Both the position numbers and the translations under genes were made by a program. The notes below the pieces were generated by a model. That model did no database searches and had not been told where the DNA came from. It worked only from the letters and a program-made list of their open reading frames with translations. Positions 41,702-49,047 of a stretch of DNA of 64,000 nt are shown piece by piece; within the stretch, counting starts at the first letter, position 1; every line of letters begins with the position of its first letter. Location: the IMG/VR virus record IMGVR_UViG_3300032236_001478, positions 1 through 64,000 of that record; one strand, 5' to 3'. Source of the stretch: a virus.

Positions 41702-42199
41702 TTATAACATTAATTTTTTAATTCTATTTATTTCTTCCTCAAATAATTTACCCATACTTAAAGATGATACTGAAGACGCATGTGAATTACTCTTCATCAT
41801 ATTCAATGGTGGTAAAAAATCAGGTTTCTTAGTATGCTTTTTCAAGAAACTGTTTTTTCTTTCTCCAGTCATAGCAGTCATACTATCTGCATTTTTTCTA
41901 CCTTCTTTTCTATTAACAATTAAGTCTCTTTCACCTTGTAAAAATTGTTTCCCCCAGTTTTTCATTAAATCACCACCGTAAAGATCATATTTTTGTTTGT
42001 CTTTACCGGCATCCATATATGTTAAGTCATGTATGATCTTTTTTAACTGACCATAAGTGACTTTTTTATCATTTATTATATTTTTAGCTCTATCAATACC
42101 AGATACACTTACCCCATTAAGACCTTGGATTGTATGGTTGATCTTATCTAAGATATTTTGTGGAACATCAAAAATTCTACTTTTTAATTCTTTATTCAT
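41702..42199 (-). CDS. Hypothetical protein with terminal docking helix
   Basis: A 165-aa basic, helical protein (VPQNILDKINHTIQGLNGV, then KKVTYGQLKKIIHDL) ending LFEEEINRIKKLML, which nearly repeats the end of the WYL-like protein. It is not recognised. It overlaps the upstream gene by 8 nt. The shared terminal helix suggests that both proteins bind the same partner, perhaps in the prohead. Confidence 0.55.
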   Translation of the reverse strand: MNKELKSRIFDVPQNILDKINHTIQGLNGVSVSGIDRAKNIINDKKVTYGQLKKIIHDLTYMDAGKDKQKYDLYGGDLMKNWGKQFLQGERDLIVNRKEGRKNADSMTAMTGERKNSFLKKHTKKPDFLPPLNMMKSNSHASSVSSLSMGKLFEEEINRIKKLML

Positions 42200-42938
42200 C
42201 TTCGTTTTCTAGTTCGCTCTTAATATCGTCTAAGCTTAAACCATGATTTTTCATTGTGTTTTTCAATGAAAATAATTGTCTTTTTATTATTGGATGGATA
42301 ACTTTAGCTTCTTCAGTCTCTTTAGTTACAATATCGTTATCCTTTGCTTTTTTCTTTTTTAGAAGATTGTCGATGTATTCTTCCATGAAGTTTAATGGGT
42401 TTTCAACTAATCTTACCATATCATCTGGTAATTTCTCTTCATAACCTAATGCGCCCATTCTTTCCTTTGCTTCTTCATCAGATAACCCTAAATCTTTAGT
42501 GAAATGACGATATGCTTCATCATAATCAGCATCTTGCATAATTGTTTCATCAGCACCTAATGTTTTGCTCATGTCACTTTCAGCCCAATATCTTAAAGAT
42601 GTGTGAGTACCATGAACACCATGAGTTCCCATAGAACCAGCAGCGGTTTTAACAACCATATCTGTGGTCCAATCATCTGTAACACCTTTTGTGTTGAAAT
42701 CAGTTGGGAACGAACTTGTTGCTATATTACCGTTTTTGTCAACTATTTCATCAACCTCTTCTTCTTTTTCTACTTTGTCAGGTATTTTTTCGTAATCTGT
42801 CTTATCAGAAAACTCTTTAGCCCATTTAGCCCATTTCTTACCTTTTTTACCTCCCTTACCTGCTTGCGCGTAGAAATAGCGTTGTTGTGCTTTTGATGCG
42901 AATTTTTCCTCAATCACCTGTTTTATAAAATTATTCAT
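42192..42938 (-). CDS. Head/assembly protein candidate with basic SKAQQRYF domain
   Basis: This 248-aa protein starts NNFIKQVIEEKFASKAQQRYFYAQAG, followed by a Gly/Lys/Trp-rich segment (KGGKKGKKWAKWAKEFSDKT), a module I recognise in other phage proteins near capsid genes. The rest is acidic with helices, and one segment (THGVHGTHTSLRYWAESD) stands out for His and Gly. A role in head assembly is inferred. It begins the minus-strand operon, with a late-type box 15 nt upstream. Confidence 0.55.
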   Translation of the reverse strand: MNNFIKQVIEEKFASKAQQRYFYAQAGKGGKKGKKWAKWAKEFSDKTDYEKIPDKVEKEEEVDEIVDKNGNIATSSFPTDFNTKGVTDDWTTDMVVKTAAGSMGTHGVHGTHTSLRYWAESDMSKTLGADETIMQDADYDEAYRHFTKDLGLSDEEAKERMGALGYEEKLPDDMVRLVENPLNFMEEYIDNLLKKKKAKDNDIVTKETEEAKVIHPIIKRQLFSLKNTMKNHGLSLDDIKSELENEDE

Positions 42939-42953
42939 TCAAATAGACTTTTA

Positions 42954-42961
42954 TATAAATA
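42954..42961 (-). promoter_or_regulatory. Late-type box TATTTATA (minus sense)
   Basis: An exact box 15 nt upstream of ATG 42938; divergent from the plus-strand box at 42979. Confidence 0.55.
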
Positions 42962-42978
42962 TCAAATGATACGAAAGA

Positions 42979-42986
42979 TATTTATA
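42979..42986 (+). promoter_or_regulatory. Late-type box TATTTATA
   Basis: An exact box 5 nt before ATG 42992, forming a divergent pair with the minus-strand box 18 nt away. Confidence 0.6.
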
Positions 42987-42991
42987 GAAAC

Positions 42992-44137
42992 ATGAATACT
43001 CAAAATATTTTAGGATTTTATGGTTATAAATTGGATTTACAGCTAGATTCTTCGGAATTTTATGACTTTGAGTTGTCAAAAGACGACTATATTGATGGAA
43101 GTTTAACGAATATCCTAAGTTATGACCCCGTATTATCATCTGATTTCACAAATAATATAGATGTACCATACCAAGTTGGGATTGATCAGAATTCTGATAT
43201 TAAAAGAAGAAACGAATTAGGATGGACAGCAAATTTTGTTTTCAATAGAAACAATTTACCTTGGAGTTCGGGTTCGGTGTTTTATTATTGGGGTATAACT
43301 AATGAAACAACAGCATCAAATTACTTAGATAATAACTTATCATTCCAATTTACAGATGAGGGTGAAGTATCTTGGTATTCATATCATTATTCTGGATTAT
43401 GTGATTCAACTTCTGGTTATACAACAACATCTTATGTTGCTAGTGGTAAAACAGATACATTATGTTCTAATGGAACAAATGATGATTTTACCATTACTGT
43501 AACATTTGAGAGAAATTACACACTTACAGAATGTTCATTAGACAATGATGGTGGATGGAATGATATGATTCCTGGTCCGCATGCAGTTCCTTATAGTGAT
43601 TCTGTGTGGGACGGTCCAACAGCAAATACTGGTTCTTTCATTGGTCATGCGGATCAAATTGTAACTGGATATACAATGACAACAGGTTCATTGGATTGGT
43701 TAACAGGTGCAACACAATACACATATGTTGAGGTGTTAAATAAAAAATGGTGGAATTCAAGAAATATGCGTTTAGGTACATTGAAAATATACTTAAATGG
43801 TGTAAGAATATATAAATTATTAGATTGGGAAGAAATTATTCCATCTCAAAGAAGTTCAATAAACCCTATGATTCAATCTTGGGGTGGCGGTACTTCTGGT
43901 TCTCTTAATTTACATGTAGGGGATACACAATTTTTGTTGAAAAATATAAAATATTATGATGTTCCTTTGGATTTTGTACAAGTTAAAACATTATATAATC
44001 AAATAAAACCTTCGTTTAGTATAAGTGAATGTAATGAACCTTGTGTTGATAATGTATCAGCATTTTCGGTTGTTGGGTTATTAACTGAAATAAACGAATA
44101 TATCTACACTGAAGATGGCAATCTAATAATCTATTAA
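42992..44137 (+). CDS. Tail-fibre/adhesin protein, lectin-like
   Basis: This 381-aa beta-rich protein has many Trp, Tyr, Ser, Gly and Asn residues. Segments such as WTANFVFNRNNLPWSSGSVFYYWG and LGTLKIYLNGVRIYKLLDWEEI fit a jelly-roll, LamG/concanavalin-type fold that binds sugar. No catalytic motif is seen. It is the first of the plus-strand fibre genes and lacks a signal peptide, as expected of a virion protein. Confidence 0.6.
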   Translation: MNTQNILGFYGYKLDLQLDSSEFYDFELSKDDYIDGSLTNILSYDPVLSSDFTNNIDVPYQVGIDQNSDIKRRNELGWTANFVFNRNNLPWSSGSVFYYWGITNETTASNYLDNNLSFQFTDEGEVSWYSYHYSGLCDSTSGYTTTSYVASGKTDTLCSNGTNDDFTITVTFERNYTLTECSLDNDGGWNDMIPGPHAVPYSDSVWDGPTANTGSFIGHADQIVTGYTMTTGSLDWLTGATQYTYVEVLNKKWWNSRNMRLGTLKIYLNGVRIYKLLDWEEIIPSQRSSINPMIQSWGGGTSGSLNLHVGDTQFLLKNIKYYDVPLDFVQVKTLYNQIKPSFSISECNEPCVDNVSAFSVVGLLTEINEYIYTEDGNLIIY

Positions 44138-44139
44138 AC

Positions 44140-44147
44140 TATTTATA
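44140..44147 (+). promoter_or_regulatory. Late-type box TATTTATA
   Basis: An exact box 3 nt before ATG 44151, so the mRNA would start at or near the start codon. Confidence 0.55.
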
Positions 44148-44150
44148 TGA

Positions 44151-46025
44151 ATGGCAAATAAAAAAATAACCCAATTAGCTAGTGGTTCAGCAAATATACC
44201 TTTATCAGGTTCTACCGCAGTAGTTTATAATGGTACAACTTACCAACAAACAATCTCATCACTTAGACAAAATTTAGTAGATAGTGGTTCTCACCATTTT
44301 ACTGGAAGTCAATATATTAATGGTAATTTAATCGTAACTGGTTCAATTATCGCACAGGAATTTATTATTAGTTCATCAGTTTCACACATTACTGTTGAAA
44401 CAGTAAGTGGTTCGTCAAACTTTGGTGACACATTTGATGATAATCATAATTTTACTGGATCGGTGAATGTAACTGGTTCGTTAAACGTAAAAGGAAATAC
44501 TAGATTTTCAAGTCTACTTGTTGGGACAGCTTCTTTCCAAACAGATAATCCTGAAGTTTTAAGTGTTGCTAATAGTGGAAGTTTCAACGTAGCACATTTT
44601 GATGCAAACAATCAATATTATGCTCAGATAAACTTGAAAAACTGGAATTCTGGTAATAATTCAAGTGGTGATATAGTTGTTACCGCAGATAACGGTAATG
44701 AAGGTATACATTATGTTGACCTTGGTATTAACTCATCAACATATACGGGTGGTTTAGTTGGTGCCGAAAATGATGCTTACTTATTAAATGTTGGTAACGA
44801 TCTTTACATTGGAACTGTTGGTGGCGGTTTTCATCCGGGTGATGTTAGAATTTTTACACAAAATAGTTGGCAAGAGCCACAAATTTCAGTTAGTGGATCA
44901 GGACAAATAATGTTTAATACTGGATCTGTAGCAAACGGATTTGAGTATGAGTTTAGTGGTAGTGTTAAATTAGATAATCAATTGAAAGTTGATGGATCAG
45001 TTACAGCTTCTTATTTTGTTGGTGATGGTAGTCATTTAACTAATTTACCAGTACAAACGACTAATGTAAGTATGTTCTTATCATCTAGTGCGTTTAATAC
45101 ATTCTATACTTCATCTTATTTAGCATATAGTTCATCACTTAATAGTAGGTTATCAAGTTTAGAGTCATATAGTGATGATGATAGTTATTTTGCTACAACA
45201 GGATCAAACACATTTGTTGGAGATCAAACTGTTCATGGAATAATTTACAATAACAATATTCATAATATTGATACAGACTTAAACATTATAGCTGAAAATT
45301 TCAACAATATTGGTTTATGGGCTGAAGGTGGTACAATAAATGTCACAGGTTCATTATTAGTAAGTGGTTCACAAGTAATACAAAGTGTAAATCCTAATGC
45401 AAACTATGTTTCAAAATTTGCTGGTTATGTTGGGGGGGCTAAAATGGCAATTGGTGTTAGCTCTGACCCTAATTTTGGTGTAACTAATGACATATTAAAT
45501 GGAGATGAAAATGGTTACTCACCATACACAATTACTGCCGAATCTATCACAATAAACGCGCCATCAACATTTAATGCAAATATAGATACAAATGGTAATA
45601 GTATACGAACAAATGGTGGTGATATAAGAGGTAATAATTTTAGAGTTGATAATATTCTTACTTTAGGTGCAACAAGTGAAAGATTTACAGTTACAGATGG
45701 TGCTAGTGTTCCAAACGCTCAACCACCAGAATTTGATTATACATATTGTGCCATAGCATATGTTAGTAACTATATAAACGCTATTGATATTAAATTAATT
45801 AATGTTCCTGAAGACAGTAATAGAGCTTTAGGTTTTACGGTAATACTTGATGAAACAACAAATAAAGAAATTAACTCATTTGTTATCAATAATGAAGTAC
45901 AAAGTATATTATGGTTTGGTGGTAGTCAACCTGATACTATTCCGAATGTATTTAATATATTTTCATTTAGTATGTTAAGAATAAGTGGTACTTGGAAAGT
46001 ATTTGGTCAATTAACAACATTCTAA
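44151..46025 (+). CDS. Long tail-fibre protein A
   Basis: This 624-aa Ser/Gly/Asn/Thr-rich fibre protein begins MANKKITQLASGSANIPLSG, an N-terminal tag shared with the second fibre (46740). Repeats with VTGS, SGS and NVTGSLNVKGNT patterns run through the shaft; GSNTFVGDQT is near the middle. The C-terminal 100 aa look globular and could be the receptor-binding tip. It is co-transcribed with the next gene, starting 1 nt after its stop. Confidence 0.75.
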   Translation: MANKKITQLASGSANIPLSGSTAVVYNGTTYQQTISSLRQNLVDSGSHHFTGSQYINGNLIVTGSIIAQEFIISSSVSHITVETVSGSSNFGDTFDDNHNFTGSVNVTGSLNVKGNTRFSSLLVGTASFQTDNPEVLSVANSGSFNVAHFDANNQYYAQINLKNWNSGNNSSGDIVVTADNGNEGIHYVDLGINSSTYTGGLVGAENDAYLLNVGNDLYIGTVGGGFHPGDVRIFTQNSWQEPQISVSGSGQIMFNTGSVANGFEYEFSGSVKLDNQLKVDGSVTASYFVGDGSHLTNLPVQTTNVSMFLSSSAFNTFYTSSYLAYSSSLNSRLSSLESYSDDDSYFATTGSNTFVGDQTVHGIIYNNNIHNIDTDLNIIAENFNNIGLWAEGGTINVTGSLLVSGSQVIQSVNPNANYVSKFAGYVGGAKMAIGVSSDPNFGVTNDILNGDENGYSPYTITAESITINAPSTFNANIDTNGNSIRTNGGDIRGNNFRVDNILTLGATSERFTVTDGASVPNAQPPEFDYTYCAIAYVSNYINAIDIKLINVPEDSNRALGFTVILDETTNKEINSFVINNEVQSILWFGGSQPDTIPNVFNIFSFSMLRISGTWKVFGQLTTF

Positions 46026-46026
46026 T

Positions 46027-46707
46027 ATGCCAATAAAATCATTGTTTTCTAATAGATTTAAACCAGTAGGCGGTGGTATTGTGCCAGCGCCTGAAGAAGG
46101 TTTTTTATCTGCTGAAGATGGTACATCATTACAAAACGAAAATGAAGCGTATCTTGATATTGATGGCCAAATAACTGGACAGACAATAACACCTACACCA
46201 ACACCGACCCTAACATCAACACCAACAGCAACGACTACCCCTACTCCGACATCAACAAGCACACCTACGCCAACACCTACTTCAACAAGTGGTGGTGTTA
46301 GTTCGGGTAGCTATTATTTCTATTATTCAACTGAAGGAATATTAAACGTAGGTCCGCCATTAACAAATGGTAATGCAATATTTAGAAATTTAACAAATAA
46401 TACACAGGTATTTGACCCTAATTTTAGTAGTGGTACTGGTGAATTATATTTTTGTACAAAAGATAGTAACGGAACATCGTATAACACACAATTCAGTAAT
46501 CTACAAACAAGTGGTGGAACAATAACAATAAGACAAGGAAGTAATAGTGCAACTTTTACTGCCGCAACAGGTGGTCAATTTGCTTATAATCCTGGAGGAG
46601 GTGGTGGAAATGGTTTTTTACTAATACGTAGTGGTCAAATTATAACTCAAACACAAACCTGTTCTAAGTTTAATGCTACTGACCCAATTTCACTAACATT
46701 CAGTTAA
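46027..46707 (+). CDS. Virion protein with Pro/Thr-rich linker
   Basis: This 226-aa protein has a short N-terminal segment, then (46185-46287) a Thr/Pro/Ser linker of (P)TPTPTST-type repeats, then a beta-rich C-terminal domain with SYYFYYSTEGIL and a Gly-rich loop (NPGGGGGNGF). Such linkers join modules in cell-surface-binding proteins. It lies between two paralogous fibres, so it may be a fibre tip or hinge. Confidence 0.6.
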   Translation: MPIKSLFSNRFKPVGGGIVPAPEEGFLSAEDGTSLQNENEAYLDIDGQITGQTITPTPTPTLTSTPTATTTPTPTSTSTPTPTPTSTSGGVSSGSYYFYYSTEGILNVGPPLTNGNAIFRNLTNNTQVFDPNFSSGTGELYFCTKDSNGTSYNTQFSNLQTSGGTITIRQGSNSATFTAATGGQFAYNPGGGGGNGFLLIRSGQIITQTQTCSKFNATDPISLTFS

Positions 46708-46724
46708 AATAAAAGACAAAACAA

Positions 46725-46732
46725 TATTTATA
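46725..46732 (+). promoter_or_regulatory. Late-type box TATTTATA
   Basis: An exact box 7 nt before ATG 46740. Confidence 0.55.
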
Positions 46733-46739
46733 ATATAAG

Positions 46740-48584
46740 ATGGCAAAAAGTAAAATATCACAATTACCACAATATACAGGAGATACGACAGGTGTTTATC
46801 TTTTGATGGATAATGCAAATCAAACACAAACATTTAAAGTTCTTAAAGAAGATATTATAACAAATATAACTTTACCAACTGGGTTAGTATCAAGTAGTAA
46901 TCAAATTTCATATACTGGATTAACAAACATACCAAATGGTATAATATCAGGTAGTTCACAAGTATTAAATGGTAGTGGTATTATTTCTAGTTCAACACAA
47001 TTAACAGCGTCAATGGATGTTAGATATCTAAATGTAACTGGCGAAAATGTTGTTTCTTCTTCATCACAAATATCTTATACTGGAATTACTAACGTACCTT
47101 CAGGAATTGTTAGTGGATCTGCACAATCAACAACTTGGGGTTATTTAACAACATCGTCATTTAATACTGTTTCTGGTTCATTAGATAGCAGATTAGATGC
47201 CGTAGAGTTATTAAGTTCATCACTTACTGTTGCGGCTAATAGCACAACAAAAATATTAGATAGTGTTTCATATACTAACGCAAGTTCATGGACAGCAACC
47301 TATGCAGGTAATGGTGGGTCAGTTAAGGTTGAAGCTAATTTTACAGCATACGCAAGTTCAACAGGCGGTAAAACAATGACTTTATATCGAGATGGTGTTG
47401 CAGTTGATACTGGATATTTTTATTTTAATACTGCAAATGTTCATGCAACAATGCCAACATTATATTATATTGGAACAAATGAAATAGGTTCACACACTTA
47501 TAGCATTGGTGTTAATTCAGGTGTATTGATAGATCCTCAAGATTACGCATCAATTATTGTAACTGAAGTATTCAATGCTTTGATTACTGGAAGTTTAAAT
47601 TATGTACAAGTTTTAGGAGATAGAAGAGCAGGTATAACTTCATCGGGAACCGCAATTATTAGTGGTAGTATAACAACTAAAGGTAATCCAATACAAATAA
47701 TTGTCACAGGTGATGCGAATCCAATAGGTGCATCTGGTTGGGCAAGATTACAACTTTATAGAAATAGTACACCTATTGGAAATATAGTACAGGCAGAAAA
47801 TGGTTCGAATTTAAACATACCATACTGTTTAAATATTATAGATAATCCAGGTGCTGGGACTTATACTTATTACATGAAAACTGGTACTATGAGTGGTACT
47901 ATAGATTTTGGGGAAGCTAGTGGTCCAACTTTGACAATGATTGAATTAGGTTCTATTGCACAAATGGCTAGTCTTGGATATGCAATAACAGGATCAAATA
48001 CATTTAATGGAGATCAAACAATCACAGGACAAATAAATGTAGGTACAAGTAGTGGTAATGAAGGTGGACAGATAAACTTAGCGTTAGCTCAAACAAACCA
48101 AACGTTAACTGGAAGTGTCAATATTGATGTATATCAAAATAGACTTAGATTTTGGGAAGGTGGCGGAAATGCTAGAGGTGTAAGTATTGATTTAAGTAAA
48201 GCGCCTAATAGTGTTAATGCGGATTTATTATGGAAAATGAGTGGTATTGTAAATGCTGGAACATTTGTAACTTTGGATAATATAAAGGCGACAGTGACAA
48301 CAAGTGGTAATCGTGGTTTAAGTTTAGCAACTGTATCGGGAACGGTCACAGGATATGTTTCAGGTCAATATCAAGTAATGACAGGTGGAGGTGGTGCTGG
48401 TGCAAGCAGTACAAGTTTATCAACAAGCGCAACTACTTCATTGTTTAGTTGGAATTTTACTAGTGAAGGTGATACTGCTACGTACATTTTAAGAGATAAC
48501 ACAAATAATAGAGTTTATAGAATTATTATGATAATTGGTGGTGCATACAACAATAACTTTATTTCAATAGAAAGATTATACTAA
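46740..48584 (+). CDS. Long tail-fibre protein B, paralogue of the fibre at 44151
   Basis: This 614-aa protein begins MAKSKISQLPQYTG and carries the same GSNTFNGDQT motif as fibre A, plus an internal repeat (SSNQISYTGLTNIPNGI and SSSQISYTGITNVPSGI) near residues 50-120. The C-terminal part differs from fibre A, as expected for receptor-binding tips that diverge. Co-transcription with the small downstream gene is likely. Confidence 0.75.
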   Translation: MAKSKISQLPQYTGDTTGVYLLMDNANQTQTFKVLKEDIITNITLPTGLVSSSNQISYTGLTNIPNGIISGSSQVLNGSGIISSSTQLTASMDVRYLNVTGENVVSSSSQISYTGITNVPSGIVSGSAQSTTWGYLTTSSFNTVSGSLDSRLDAVELLSSSLTVAANSTTKILDSVSYTNASSWTATYAGNGGSVKVEANFTAYASSTGGKTMTLYRDGVAVDTGYFYFNTANVHATMPTLYYIGTNEIGSHTYSIGVNSGVLIDPQDYASIIVTEVFNALITGSLNYVQVLGDRRAGITSSGTAIISGSITTKGNPIQIIVTGDANPIGASGWARLQLYRNSTPIGNIVQAENGSNLNIPYCLNIIDNPGAGTYTYYMKTGTMSGTIDFGEASGPTLTMIELGSIAQMASLGYAITGSNTFNGDQTITGQINVGTSSGNEGGQINLALAQTNQTLTGSVNIDVYQNRLRFWEGGGNARGVSIDLSKAPNSVNADLLWKMSGIVNAGTFVTLDNIKATVTTSGNRGLSLATVSGTVTGYVSGQYQVMTGGGGAGASSTSLSTSATTSLFSWNFTSEGDTATYILRDNTNNRVYRIIMIIGGAYNNNFISIERLY

Positions 48585-48585
48585 T

Positions 48586-48954
48586 ATGGAGTTTTTTATA
48601 AGACAAGGTTCAAATGAACCAATTTTAAAATTAAAGCTTATCGATGATGGTAAGAATGATTTATCATCTTTTAATGATAGGTTAGAAAATAGTGTAATTA
48701 CCTTCGAAATGTCCGATATTGTTACAGAAGCACCACAAGTATTAAATGGTCAATGCCTTCTTACTAATAAAATACAATTATATAATCAAACAACACCAGA
48801 ATATTATATAACTTACAGATTTTCAAGCGATGATACATCTGTAAAAGGAAAATATGAAGGGATTATTACAATACAATTTTTAGATACAAACTCAAATCCA
48901 ACGACTAAATTGATTCTACCGATTAATGAAAAATTATACATTAATGTGGTGTAA
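48586..48954 (+). CDS. Fibre-associated beta-rich protein
   Basis: This 122-aa protein begins MEFFIRQGSNEPILKLKLIDD, an opening I associate with small baseplate-upper-type or fibre-linked proteins of large phages (receptor-binding N-domain pattern). It has alternating strands throughout and ends LPINEKLYINVV. It starts 1 nt after the fibre B stop and is probably a fibre assembly or attachment component. Confidence 0.55.
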   Translation: MEFFIRQGSNEPILKLKLIDDGKNDLSSFNDRLENSVITFEMSDIVTEAPQVLNGQCLLTNKIQLYNQTTPEYYITYRFSSDDTSVKGKYEGIITIQFLDTNSNPTTKLILPINEKLYINVV

Positions 48955-48986
48955 TTTGTTTTTTTAAGTTTTTTTTTATATATTAG
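48955..48986 (+). promoter_or_regulatory. Bacteroidota-type promoter for DNA polymerase
   Basis: TTTG (48955-48958), 20 nt, TATATTAG (48979-48986; differs from TAnnTTTG at one position). A 60-nt leader follows. This suggests early or middle expression by the host sigma factor. Confidence 0.6.
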
Positions 48987-49002
48987 TTACGTTAAAGGCA
49001 AA

Positions 49003-49018
49003 TTACAATTTATTGTAA
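49003..49018 (+). promoter_or_regulatory. Inverted repeat in the DNA polymerase leader
   Basis: TTACAAT TT ATTGTAA is a perfect 7-bp inverted repeat 29 nt before ATG 49048. It could be a protein-binding operator on DNA, or a small hairpin in the mRNA like the T4 gp43 autoregulatory operator, although the loop is too short for a stable RNA hairpin without opening pairs. Confidence 0.35.
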
Positions 49019-49047
49019 GCTAATGTGTCACCATATAAAATAAAAAA

